64,000 bases of DNA from Bacteriovorax sp. MedPE-SWde (lineage in GTDB: Bacteria > Bdellovibrionota > Bacteriovoracia > Bacteriovoracales > Bacteriovoracaceae), in the NCBI GenBank assembly GCA_001874305.1, contig MPCU01000005.1, positions 62,001 through 126,000 on the forward strand. Direction: 5' to 3'. Each line of letters starts with the position of its first letter. Within the stretch, counting starts at the first letter, position 1. A program made the translations under genes and the position numbers. A model generated the notes under the pieces. It was not told the DNA's origin. It was given only the letters and a program-made list of their open reading frames with translations, and made no database searches. Below, one piece after another: positions 7,450-15,796 of the stretch.

Positions 7450-9354
7450 TCAAAATTGGCAATTTCTCGACCCTATTCTCTTACCCGAATGGAGAATAAC
7501 ATCTTGAAAAATTTGAAATGATGTATTTGAGCCATATAAGGGTAGCTTCTTTAGTCCTTTTCGAACGCCTTCATACCCTGTCCATATCACAAAAAGGTCA
7601 TGACCATCATGCCCAACGAACCAATTATCGTATCCGTTATTAGTTGTCCCTGTCTTACCAAAGAACTCCTGTTTAGATAGCTGCTTATTAACGGCTCTTT
7701 TTATCGTAGTTCTATTCGGATTAGAAAGAACCCTAAGTATGTCACCCTTGCCACTACACTCCTTCGATAAGAAGTCTCCATACACCTGAAATAATCCTGC
7801 AACACTTAACTCTATTGCTCCAAGAAGTTGTGATGGATATTCAGATAATGGTATCTTCAAACTCGGTATAATCTTTTTTAAATCTGCTTCAACCTTGTTA
7901 TATCCTATTTCTTTTACTGCTTTTATAATTGGAATATTAAGTGACTCTCTTAGCGCTCGCTCAAAACTTATTTTCTCTTCTTCCACCTTATGTGATTCTC
8001 GTGGTGTCCATTTACCAGATAACAGATTTAAAGTAATCGGTGCAGGAGATATTAACTCGTCCAATTCTAGTCCGTGATCCATTGTAATCCTGTATATCAG
8101 CGGTTTTATGGTACTCCCAATCTGGTGTCTCTCTTCGAATATTGCTTTTTTCTTATCCCTTTCAAACCTTGAATAATATGTATTCCATTTATTTTTACTT
8201 CCAAAAACACTCTTTACAGATAAGTTTTTACTGACTTTTGATTTCGATTTTAACAACTGTTTAGAGCTTAGTATTAACTTATAACTACGATATTCACTTG
8301 TTCCTTTGTCGCTGTTCGATGTCAGGTATATTGCCTCAAGATAAGGGTTCTCTTGTAAATGAACTAGTCGCTTTTTCCATTTGGACCAATCCTCATCGCT
8401 CCACCGATCTCTTGCACCAGAATAGAGCTTTAAATCCCTTAATCTATCATAGATAAATTCAGCCCTTTTCCTTAGTCTACTTTGACGTCTGATTGGATGA
8501 TAATACCCAGGCCCCTTAAGCATTGATACTAATATAGATACTTCGTATGGTTTTAAGGCCTCAACATCTTTTCCAAAATATATAATTGAGGCGGATTGAA
8601 CGCCTTTTATTCTTATACCGTTCAAACTTCCCCAGAAGACCTCATTAAAATAGGTTTGCAGGATGTCAGATTTTTCAAAATTTAATTCAAGATATATTGC
8701 TGTAATCGCCTCTTTAACTTTTCGTAAAAATGATTTTTCATTACTATAGAATAAGTTTTTTGCAAGTTGCTGAGTAAGTGTTGAGCCTCCTTGAACTAGC
8801 TTTCTGGCTTTAAGATCATGGTATATGGCCCTAACAATTGAAACAGGATCAACACCATGATGTTCCAAAAATCGATAATCTTCGATACCAATTAAGCCCT
8901 TGGTGAGTATTAGAGGTATTTTTGAAAAGGGTACTTTATATTGTAGGCATCTAGATCGCTTACAATCATTTAATCTTAGAATTCTTAAATCAAAATTTTT
9001 ATTTACCTCGTATACTCCGTTACTCTCTTCAGATAAGTTTTGATATATGTACTTATTAAATCTCTTGTCTTCACTAAACTCTCTGAAGTAATCAAAGTCT
9101 ACTTTCTTAACTAGTCCACCGGCCTCAAAATCTACTTTTGCGCTACTGTCAGACTTAGGAAAGAATTTTAGTGCAGAGTCAATTTCACTACTTGATATGA
9201 CGCTATAGATAAATGGAATACTAATTATTAGAGACACTAAGATAGATATTGATAAATATTTAAGTATTGCTTTTAACACTGTGTCCCACACTTCTATATA
9301 AGATTTTGACTTTAGTACTAGTAATCTTATATTATTTCGATGCAGATTATCCAT
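7450..9354 (-). CDS. Class A penicillin-binding protein (PBP1B-like)
   Basis: Bifunctional peptidoglycan synthase. Counting from the ATG at 9354, one membrane anchor spans residues 30-52. The GT51 transglycosylase motifs EDYRFLEHHG (158-167) and GGSTLTQQLAKN (189-200) follow. The transpeptidase has STIK (414-417, active Ser), SLN (471-473) and KTGT (567-570). At 634 aa it is at the short end for class A PBPs. The open frame reaches 9426, but that would cover the promoter and start of the divergent porin gene. A GTG at 9279 with an upstream GGGA, just before the anchor, is a serious alternative start. tRNA-Gln lies 60 bp downstream. Confidence 0.93.
   Translation of the reverse strand: MDNLHRNNIRLLVLKSKSYIEVWDTVLKAILKYLSISILVSLIISIPFIYSVISSSEIDSALKFFPKSDSSAKVDFEAGGLVKKVDFDYFREFSEDKRFNKYIYQNLSEESNGVYEVNKNFDLRILRLNDCKRSRCLQYKVPFSKIPLILTKGLIGIEDYRFLEHHGVDPVSIVRAIYHDLKARKLVQGGSTLTQQLAKNLFYSNEKSFLRKVKEAITAIYLELNFEKSDILQTYFNEVFWGSLNGIRIKGVQSASIIYFGKDVEALKPYEVSILVSMLKGPGYYHPIRRQSRLRKRAEFIYDRLRDLKLYSGARDRWSDEDWSKWKKRLVHLQENPYLEAIYLTSNSDKGTSEYRSYKLILSSKQLLKSKSKVSKNLSVKSVFGSKNKWNTYYSRFERDKKKAIFEERHQIGSTIKPLIYRITMDHGLELDELISPAPITLNLLSGKWTPRESHKVEEEKISFERALRESLNIPIIKAVKEIGYNKVEADLKKIIPSLKIPLSEYPSQLLGAIELSVAGLFQVYGDFLSKECSGKGDILRVLSNPNRTTIKRAVNKQLSKQEFFGKTGTTNNGYDNWFVGHDGHDLFVIWTGYEGVRKGLKKLPLYGSNTSFQIFQDVILHSGKRIGSRNCQF
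9306..9333 (+). promoter_or_regulatory. Sigma70-type promoter of the porin-like gene
   Basis: TTGACT (9306-9311), a 16-bp spacer and TATATT (9328-9333) give a predicted start near 9340. This leaves a leader of about 34 nt that holds an AAGGTGA ribosome site before the ATG at 9374. The element overlaps the N-terminal codons of the longer PBP frame, which helps to decide against that start. Confidence 0.7.
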
Positions 9355-9373
9355 AAAAGAAGGTGAACAACAC

Positions 9374-10837
9374 ATGAAAAAACTTATACCTGTAACACTT
9401 GCTGTCGCTTCAGCAAACTTTGCCACTGCACTACCTATTGATTGGCATGGTGAATTTCAAGTAGATACTAATAGAATTGAAGAATTTAGAAGAATAGAAA
9501 GCACAGATGATAACTCTGCTGCTAACGCTGGTACTCAAGAGGTAGCTCTTGGTTCTGGACAAAAATCTAATGCTAGTTTTCAGTCTTATATCTTTAAATT
9601 AATGCCAGAAATTATTGTTAATGACTCAACAACACTAAAAGCAGTTCTTACTTCAGGGTATGGAAATGGTGGAGTATGGGGAGATTCAAGTCAAAAGAAG
9701 AAAGTCCCTACTACAGCTGGAACTGAGTTTGCCAATGCACTCTATTCTCATAATACTGTTTCAGATAACTCTATTAACCTAACTCAGGCTTATGCTACTT
9801 TTTATTCAGATGCAGCAACATACCAATTAGGTCGCTTTGCTACAAACTGGGGTCTAGGAGCTATTCACAATGACGGAAGTGAACTAGGAAGTCATCACGC
9901 AACAATTAGAGATGGTCTAAAAGTTAACTTCAAAATTGGTAACTTTATGATCTCTCCATATACTGCTAAGATTTCATCTGGAGATTCTCTAACAAAGTCT
10001 ACGAGAATTAAAGAATCTGGTATTTCTTTACTATATAATAACCTTGATCAAGAAATGAGCTTTGGTATTCTATATGCTAAGAATAAGGCTTCTAACTTTG
10101 CCAATCTATCTGAAGATATCGATGGAGACAATACTGCTAAAGTTAATCTTGGAAAGACTGATGTTAAAATCACAGATTTATATTTTAAGAAGTCATTCGG
10201 AAAATTTTCTACAGAGATTGAAGTTCCAATTATGTCTGGTGAACTTGGTAAGCTCTATTCAGCAACAGGTAATGCGAACTATAAAGCTAAAGCAATTTTA
10301 GTTCACAGTACTTATGCACATAATAGTAACCATATTTTCAATTTCAATGTTGGTAAAGTAAGTGGAGATGCTGGTAATCAAGATTCTTATGAAGCACTAT
10401 TCTTAAACCCAAACTTTCAAATTGCAAATGTACTATTTAGATATAATACAGCTGCTGTTTCTGACACTAACCAAAATATCTATGACTCTTATGTAACAAA
10501 TACTTTCTATCTAAAATTTGCTCATACTTATGAAGCTGGGAAGTGGAACTGGACTAATAGTGTAATCTGGGCAAAAGCTGAAGAAGTAGCAAAGGCCGGA
10601 GAAAATGGTTATAACCATCAGACAAATAAAACATTTACTGCTACATTCAACCAAGAAGATGATCTAGGGATTGAGATAGATTCTGATTTTACTTACAAGT
10701 GGAATACTTCTGTAACTCTTGGTGGTAGTTTCGGTTATTTGATGACTGGTGATTATTACGCCTATACTAATACTGCAGCTAAGAACACTGTAAAAGATAG
10801 TTATGTCTTAAAAGCATTTGCGAACGTTAAGTTCTAA
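9374..10837 (+). CDS. Porin-like outer-membrane beta-barrel protein
   Basis: A 19-residue signal peptide (MKKLIPVTLAVASANFATA) precedes a mature protein of alternating hydrophobic and polar strands rich in Asn, Ser, Thr, Gly and aromatics. It ends with a terminal Phe (AFANVKF), the usual C-terminal signature for BAM-mediated insertion. Its length (487 aa) suits a 16-18 strand porin. It has its own strong promoter and ribosome site and a strong terminator, so it is probably an abundant monocistronic major outer-membrane protein. The specific family was not identified; general diffusion or maltoporin-like function is only a guess. Confidence 0.85.
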   Translation: MKKLIPVTLAVASANFATALPIDWHGEFQVDTNRIEEFRRIESTDDNSAANAGTQEVALGSGQKSNASFQSYIFKLMPEIIVNDSTTLKAVLTSGYGNGGVWGDSSQKKKVPTTAGTEFANALYSHNTVSDNSINLTQAYATFYSDAATYQLGRFATNWGLGAIHNDGSELGSHHATIRDGLKVNFKIGNFMISPYTAKISSGDSLTKSTRIKESGISLLYNNLDQEMSFGILYAKNKASNFANLSEDIDGDNTAKVNLGKTDVKITDLYFKKSFGKFSTEIEVPIMSGELGKLYSATGNANYKAKAILVHSTYAHNSNHIFNFNVGKVSGDAGNQDSYEALFLNPNFQIANVLFRYNTAAVSDTNQNIYDSYVTNTFYLKFAHTYEAGKWNWTNSVIWAKAEEVAKAGENGYNHQTNKTFTATFNQEDDLGIEIDSDFTYKWNTSVTLGGSFGYLMTGDYYAYTNTAAKNTVKDSYVLKAFANVKF

Positions 10838-10846
10838 AAAAATATA

Positions 10847-10874
10847 AAGCCCGCGTTAAGCGGGCTTTTTTTTT
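10847..10874. terminator. Strong intrinsic terminator after the porin gene
   Basis: An 8-bp GC-rich stem (AAGCCCGC/GCGGGCTT) with loop GTTAA is followed by nine T residues on the plus strand. The T-run touches the stop codon of the convergent gene at 10873. It mainly serves the plus strand. Confidence 0.92.
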
Positions 10875-12894
10875 ATCTTCCTCTATAATAAGGGTTTGAA
10901 AACATTCCACTGCCACTTTGGTTTCCCGAAGCCGGTGATCTCATATCATAAGGAACGGCTTGTTGCGGCCCTCCTCCAGGATTGAATTGAGGTGGCTGCA
11001 TACTAAAGTCGTTACCAAAATTAAATCCAGTACTCGATGAGTAATCGTCATTTACCCAAAATTCAAAATCACTTCCAGAGTTAGATCCAAAGCTATTCGA
11101 AAAGTCGTTATCCATTTTTCTTTGCATTATATCAAACTGTGCTTGCTGATGAATACCTTCATACTTTCTAAGAATAGAGTCTTGTTGTGACATAGCCTTT
11201 CCATATTTATTACTCCAATATTGACCATAGTTTTGAGATTTCTTACTCTTGTATTGGTTATATTGATTCATTAAGTATGGTGCATATTGCTGTTGCATAT
11301 ACTGACATTTCTGCATGTCCCCACCAGAAGTACAATAGTGCTTAATCATACGGTTAGTATAATCAGACATATACTTATCATACTGACCTAAGTTAGCCTG
11401 AAATTTCGTATAATCTTTCTTTCCTCTATTTTGTATTTCTCTCGCTATTTTCTGACGTCTCTTGATCGGAGCATCACTTCCACTTCTAAGTGCTTTCTCA
11501 TCATCCCATCTTGCAAAGACTTCTCGAGATAACTTCTTATTAGAATCTGATGCTTTTTTGACTGCTACTGATAGCTTGAGAGGTTTACCTCTCTCGTCCT
11601 CATCACCGACGTAAACTTTGGAGAGATATTTTGCTTTTGTTACAGCTTTAAATATTGAACGTGCAGATGACTTAAGACCATTCTTTTCTAAACCACGAAC
11701 AAGTACTTTAAAATTCTCTTGTCCATCTCCACTTTGTCTAGAAAAACCAGATGTTATCTCATTTAGTTTTGCTATTCTCTTATCTATTACCTCAACTCTC
11801 TTATCCGTTGCATCTGATCTTTCTTTTAATAATGCTTCTAACTCATTCGTGATTGCGGGAGACATTTCTTCAGAGAATTTCTTCATTAGTCCTGCATACT
11901 CTTTGGCTAATTTCTTTGCCTCTGACTTACTAACACCAATATTTCTCCCTTCTTCTAAATCTTCATCGGATGGCGCAAACTCCTCTTCTATTTCTGCAAG
12001 CCTTGCAACCATTTTATCTGCATCTTCTTCAAGTAGTTTATCTTTTATTTCTTCTAAAAGCTTAATGAGATATTGATAGTTTCCGGCCGTATCTTCATCT
12101 CTAAGCTTTGCTAACTGAGCATCGACATCAGCAAGTGATGGATTGTCAGATTGGCAAAGAAGAACAGCCTCTTCTCTAAGTTGATATGTTTTAGTTTTAT
12201 TTGCCATCACTGGTGTAGTACTAGGGTCTTCAAACCTCATACAATTCCATTCAGAGTCACTTGACGATGGTAAACTCATTAATGAGCCGCTAAATACTTG
12301 CTGATCGTATCCGTATACTTTATTTGGAGAAGCAATAATAACTTCTGAATCTCTTTTACTGTCTACATTCTCAAGAGATATTCTTTTTCTGAATTTATTT
12401 CTTGAAATAAGTCCTGCTTTATCAGCATCTTCCCAACTTTTAATATTACCGTAGTTTGTTTTAATACAATTTTCGTACTTATGCTCTAGAGATGAACCTT
12501 CAGCATTCTTCATTGCTTCAGTTGGCTCGATTTCAAATTTCACATAGACGTTATTATATGGTCCGACATTTGAGTCTATACCTATATTTCCAATACATGC
12601 TTCAAAGTATTCAGGTATAGATACAATCAAACCTCCATCCTCTTCGGTATAGGTAATTTCTCCACCTGAAATAGCGCTTATGAAGTCATAAGTAACACTG
12701 TTTCCTTTATCGCATGATACATTTTGTACATCTGCAGTTTGTGCAGGCTTGGCAGAGTAGTCTCTTCCGCTCGAGCTAGACTGACTACTTCTTTGTACTG
12801 GCTTTGGTTTAGAACCCAATCTAAATCCTGCTAAAGAAGTGCTCGGTGCCAGTAAAGATAAGACTACACCTGTAATTCCAAAATACTTTTTCAT
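10873..12894 (-). CDS. Secreted protein of unknown function, coiled-coil and Gln/Gly/Ser-rich tail
   Basis: I do not recognise this gene. The frame opens with TTG at 12912, but ATG at 12894 directly begins a signal peptide (MKKYFGITGVVLSLLAPSTS, cleavage near SLAG). The first half holds a mixed domain with cysteines (VSCDKGNS, EACIGNIG, ENCIKTN). The middle is Lys/Glu-rich, predicted helical, possibly coiled-coil. The last 150 residues are low-complexity Gln, Tyr, Asn, Ser and Gly, ending NPYYRGR. About 673 aa, exported. It is separated by 106 bp from another secreted unknown upstream. The tail could form an extended or self-associating surface segment, but nothing in the sequence proves this. 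Confidence 0.75.
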   Translation of the reverse strand: MKKYFGITGVVLSLLAPSTSLAGFRLGSKPKPVQRSSQSSSSGRDYSAKPAQTADVQNVSCDKGNSVTYDFISAISGGEITYTEEDGGLIVSIPEYFEACIGNIGIDSNVGPYNNVYVKFEIEPTEAMKNAEGSSLEHKYENCIKTNYGNIKSWEDADKAGLISRNKFRKRISLENVDSKRDSEVIIASPNKVYGYDQQVFSGSLMSLPSSSDSEWNCMRFEDPSTTPVMANKTKTYQLREEAVLLCQSDNPSLADVDAQLAKLRDEDTAGNYQYLIKLLEEIKDKLLEEDADKMVARLAEIEEEFAPSDEDLEEGRNIGVSKSEAKKLAKEYAGLMKKFSEEMSPAITNELEALLKERSDATDKRVEVIDKRIAKLNEITSGFSRQSGDGQENFKVLVRGLEKNGLKSSARSIFKAVTKAKYLSKVYVGDEDERGKPLKLSVAVKKASDSNKKLSREVFARWDDEKALRSGSDAPIKRRQKIAREIQNRGKKDYTKFQANLGQYDKYMSDYTNRMIKHYCTSGGDMQKCQYMQQQYAPYLMNQYNQYKSKKSQNYGQYWSNKYGKAMSQQDSILRKYEGIHQQAQFDIMQRKMDNDFSNSFGSNSGSDFEFWVNDDYSSSTGFNFGNDFSMQPPQFNPGGGPQQAVPYDMRSPASGNQSGSGMFSNPYYRGR

Positions 12895-13000
12895 AGTTCT
12901 AATTCCCGTCAATTATAAAACGTTCTCGAATACCTATTCGGTAGAGAACATAAATACTTGACATGAATTATTGAACTTTAAGTAAAAACAGTTACTTAAC

Positions 13001-14074
13001 TTAGAATAAATAGTCAGAGATTTGAGGAGATACCTGCTCCTGAACTTCTGGTTCTACGGTAGCTTCTACTTTTTTCTTCTTTCGTGCGCTACTTTCTTCG
13101 AAGTACTTTTTGTACTCGGCCGCTCTTTGCTCATAACTCTTCTTTTTACTTTTAAGAGTATAGTAATTTAATATTTCTAAAGTAATTTGTTTATCATCTA
13201 TTAATACTTCTATATTTTTTGGCATCTTATACTTTCCAGCAAAAGTTACTGCCTCATGTGGAATAACTTCAATAACTTTATCTAGTGCTGTTAACTTGAG
13301 GTGCTTTAATCTATGGTCTTCATTTGTAAACTTAGCCCATATATTAGACATATCCATTATCCAAAAGTAGTCCTTTCCCTCTTTTGCTAATCTCACCTGA
13401 CTACTTTTCTTATACATAGAGTCACTAATTAACTTTGAGATTCTTTCCTTCTCCGTCTCTTCTTCCGCTGTTAAAGGAGATTTTGGCTCATCTGCAATTT
13501 CAATATCAGAGCCGTCTTCAACCGCACCACTCTTTTTTAAGTTCTTTAATTTTTTGTCGTATTCATTCTTTATGACAAGGTACTCTTTATACTTATTCAG
13601 AAGTTCTTTTTTTTCTGAGTTTAATACTTCTTCATTTGTCATATATTCTGAACTATAAGTTTTAAAAACATCACTCATTAATACTGACGAGTTCATTGCA
13701 TACATGCCAATAATGGCATTTATTATTCTCTTATTTGAGTTTGCTTCATTTGCCTCTAATTGAATGTCTTTTGAAATTTGCAGATCTTTAATTTCCGAAA
13801 ATCCCATAGATGAACTTTCGTACTTACTTTTAATTACTCTTTTAATTTTCTTATTAGAGTTATCAAAAATAAATTTGTAATAGGCCTCTGTATAAATTGG
13901 TTCTTTATCCTCTGAGCTTTCTTCATCCTGTACTTTTAGAACCTTCCCCTTCAACGTCAAAACAACAAGACTATCGTCTAGCTCCGGGTTAATAGAATTT
14001 CTAAATAGACCTTCTACAGTTGGAACTGATGCAAAGGAATATGTACAAGCAAGTATTAATAAAATATATTTCAT
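13001..14074 (-). CDS. Exported protein of unknown function (357 aa)
   Basis: I do not recognise the family. A 16-residue signal peptide (MKYILLILACTYSFAS) precedes a charged protein. Its strand-rich first part (LVVLTLKGKVLKVQDEE, AYYKFIFDNSNKKIKRV) faintly recalls LolA-like folds that handle lipoproteins, but the similarity is too weak to name. A Lys/Glu helical central region follows, then the Lys/Glu-rich C-terminus with SARKKKKVEATVEPEV. It is divergent from the barrel protein at 14223 and upstream of the other secreted unknown on the same strand. The cell location (periplasm or outer membrane) is inferred only from the signal peptide. Confidence 0.72.
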   Translation of the reverse strand: MKYILLILACTYSFASVPTVEGLFRNSINPELDDSLVVLTLKGKVLKVQDEESSEDKEPIYTEAYYKFIFDNSNKKIKRVIKSKYESSSMGFSEIKDLQISKDIQLEANEANSNKRIINAIIGMYAMNSSVLMSDVFKTYSSEYMTNEEVLNSEKKELLNKYKEYLVIKNEYDKKLKNLKKSGAVEDGSDIEIADEPKSPLTAEEETEKERISKLISDSMYKKSSQVRLAKEGKDYFWIMDMSNIWAKFTNEDHRLKHLKLTALDKVIEVIPHEAVTFAGKYKMPKNIEVLIDDKQITLEILNYYTLKSKKKSYEQRAAEYKKYFEESSARKKKKVEATVEPEVQEQVSPQISDYLF

Positions 14075-14165
14075 AGTTTCTCCAAATTTCTCATTATTTT
14101 ACCTCAATGCTTAATCTCTCTCCACTACTTAATAACCGAGTGTTTTCATCAGCAACTATCCAATG

Positions 14166-14194
14166 ATGACGTGCGAATATATTTATTCTATAAT
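14166..14194 (+). promoter_or_regulatory. Promoter deciding the start of the barrel gene
   Basis: ATGACG (14166-14171), a 17-bp spacer and a perfect TATAAT (14189-14194) predict transcription from about 14201. The longer frame's ATG at 14163 would then lie upstream of the mRNA start, so the ATG at 14223, which has TTGGAG before it, is preferred. Confidence 0.6.
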
Positions 14195-14222
14195 ATTGAG
14201 TATCTTATTTTTGGAGCTATAT

Positions 14223-15092
14223 ATGAAAATTCTTCTGGTATTACTTTTTGCACTTACGACACAAGCAAAGGTTTTAAATTTTGAAACTGCAAGACTTAAA
14301 TCTACAGGTGGTGCTGGTGTTGCATCACTTTTAATGAATGAAGCAACGATATCAAACCCTGCCCCATTAGCATTTTTTAATATGGGTGCAATTTATTTTG
14401 AAAAATTCTCAGCGGACCATAAAGTTACAACAAAAGGAAGCGAGACTCAATTTGATTCAGAAAATTACGCTTTTATAGCCTCTGACTCTAGTAGAAATTT
14501 AAAAGGGTCTATAGCTTATATAAAATCAAAGAATGGTATTCAAAAGCAAAAACTATTTAATCTTGCATTTGCTTCAAACCTAGGTAAACAAACGGCAGGT
14601 GGTATATCTTACAGAAAAGTTCTTAAGGAATACGACTACAATGGCAAGAGAGTTAAAGAAGAGTATAAGCAATTAGTCCCTGGAATTTATCATGCAATTT
14701 CAAGAGAGTTTGCACTAGGAGTCGTTGCTATCGACCCTTTAAGAAAGAACCCAAAAGAATCTAAGGTAATAGTAGGTATGCAATATCAATTTTTAAGATA
14801 TATATCTCTAATGCTTGATGCAGGTGCTGATTACAAAGAAGAACTATCTGAAACATCTGTTCTACGTGCTGCTTCACAAGTTAAGATATTTTCTGATTTT
14901 TACATGAGATTTGGAGCTTTTGAAGATAAAGCACTTAAAGAAAGAGGTTCTGGCTTTGGTATAGGATGGGTGCAGCCAAGACTCGTAATAGATTTCGCAA
15001 TTAAAAACACTAAAGTTAATGAAGACGAAATTTTACAACAAAACAAAGAAGATATTAAAGAAACTTCTTTCTCTCTAGCATATAGATTTTAA
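14223..15092 (+). CDS. Outer-membrane beta-barrel protein (PorV/FadL-like N-terminus)
   Basis: A signal peptide (MKILLVLLFALTTQAK) is followed by STGGAGVASLLMNEATISNP, reminiscent of the hatch segment of PorV, FadL and UPF0164 barrels. Amphipathic strands continue to a C-terminal SLAYRF with terminal Phe. 289 aa from the chosen start. The ATG at 14223 is chosen because a TATAAT lies at 14189-14194 and a ribosome site immediately precedes it. It leads a long plus-strand series (CFI-box protein, LptF/G permease, GT-C enzyme), so it may act in envelope assembly. The substrate is unknown. Confidence 0.78.
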   Translation: MKILLVLLFALTTQAKVLNFETARLKSTGGAGVASLLMNEATISNPAPLAFFNMGAIYFEKFSADHKVTTKGSETQFDSENYAFIASDSSRNLKGSIAYIKSKNGIQKQKLFNLAFASNLGKQTAGGISYRKVLKEYDYNGKRVKEEYKQLVPGIYHAISREFALGVVAIDPLRKNPKESKVIVGMQYQFLRYISLMLDAGADYKEELSETSVLRAASQVKIFSDFYMRFGAFEDKALKERGSGFGIGWVQPRLVIDFAIKNTKVNEDEILQQNKEDIKETSFSLAYRF

Positions 15093-15094
15093 CG

Positions 15095-15796
15095 ATGAGT
15101 GATGAAACAGAAAACCCAGAAGAACAGATCCCGGAAAATGTCGCAAATGCGTATAAGGATAGACTTAAAATCCTACGCCATGCTCAAGAATATTCTCATG
15201 CCGGAGAGATTCCAAAAGCCGTTGAGAAATACACTCATTATTTAGGTATACTCGCAACATACTACAGAACCGAAGAAGCAAGACTATCTCCAAAGCTATT
15301 TGATCAAGATAAGAACTTAACTGAAATGCTTTTGATTAGTAATGTCTATTGGGACCTTGCAAAGTCCTATGATAGAAGTCCAAGGCTACAGGGTGAATGT
15401 GTAAGATGCCTACAGCAATTCGTTTCATTCTCTCTTGGATATAAGTATCAGCATGTAAATGCTCAAATGCTTAAGAAGTTTTTAAGAAGTAAGAAGGCCC
15501 ATAATAAAAAAGCATTTCAACAGGCGCTAGATCGCTTAAATGTCGAATCAAAAGCTTGCTACATAGCAACACATGCATTCCCAAACGATGAGTATTTAGT
15601 ATTAACTACTCTTAGAAAATTTAAAGTAGATATCTACAGGTATAAACTCGGTAAGTTATTCGTACAAAACTATTACCATTATTCACCAAAGTTTTTAGCA
15701 CTACTAAGCAATTACAGCAGAACTAATAACTTTATTAATAAGTTTGTAATAAGACCTTTTGTTTATACTTTTGCAAAAATAGTAGAGCTTTTCTAA
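15095..15796 (+). CDS. CFI-box C-terminal domain protein with TPR-like N-terminus
   Basis: A 233-aa protein without a signal peptide. Residues 20-130 look like helical repeats (AQEYSHAGEIPKAVEKYTHY, then ECVRCLQQFVSF). The C-terminus has CYIATHAFPNDEYLVLTTLR, then KLGKLFVQNYYHYSPKFL and a hydrophobic end. This matches the CFI-box layout as I recall it: Cys-Phe/Tyr-Ile-Ala-Thr, a short helix, then Gly-x-x-Phe-Val-x-x-Tyr-Tyr-x-x-Ser-Pro. The family's function is unknown to me. The gene starts 2 bp after the barrel gene, and its stop overlaps the permease start (TAATG), so translation is coupled with lipid-export genes. Confidence 0.75.
   Translation: MSDETENPEEQIPENVANAYKDRLKILRHAQEYSHAGEIPKAVEKYTHYLGILATYYRTEEARLSPKLFDQDKNLTEMLLISNVYWDLAKSYDRSPRLQGECVRCLQQFVSFSLGYKYQHVNAQMLKKFLRSKKAHNKKAFQQALDRLNVESKACYIATHAFPNDEYLVLTTLRKFKVDIYRYKLGKLFVQNYYHYSPKFLALLSNYSRTNNFINKFVIRPFVYTFAKIVELF

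Noticed and set aside
7259-7462. Minus-strand open frame of 67 codons across tRNA-Gln
   Set aside because: It overlaps a complete tRNA and the 5' end of prs, with no recognisable protein features.
9355-9426. Longer N-terminus for the class A PBP
   Set aside because: It would cover the porin ribosome site and start and contains no membrane-anchor features.
11618-12076. Plus-strand open frame of 152 codons antisense to the secreted coiled-coil protein
   Set aside because: Ser/Leu/Phe-rich shadow of a Lys/Glu-rich gene, without a signal or ribosome site.
14163-14222. Longer start of the barrel protein at 14163
   Set aside because: A TATAAT at 14189-14194 lies downstream of that ATG, and the internal ATG has a ribosome site followed by a standard signal peptide.
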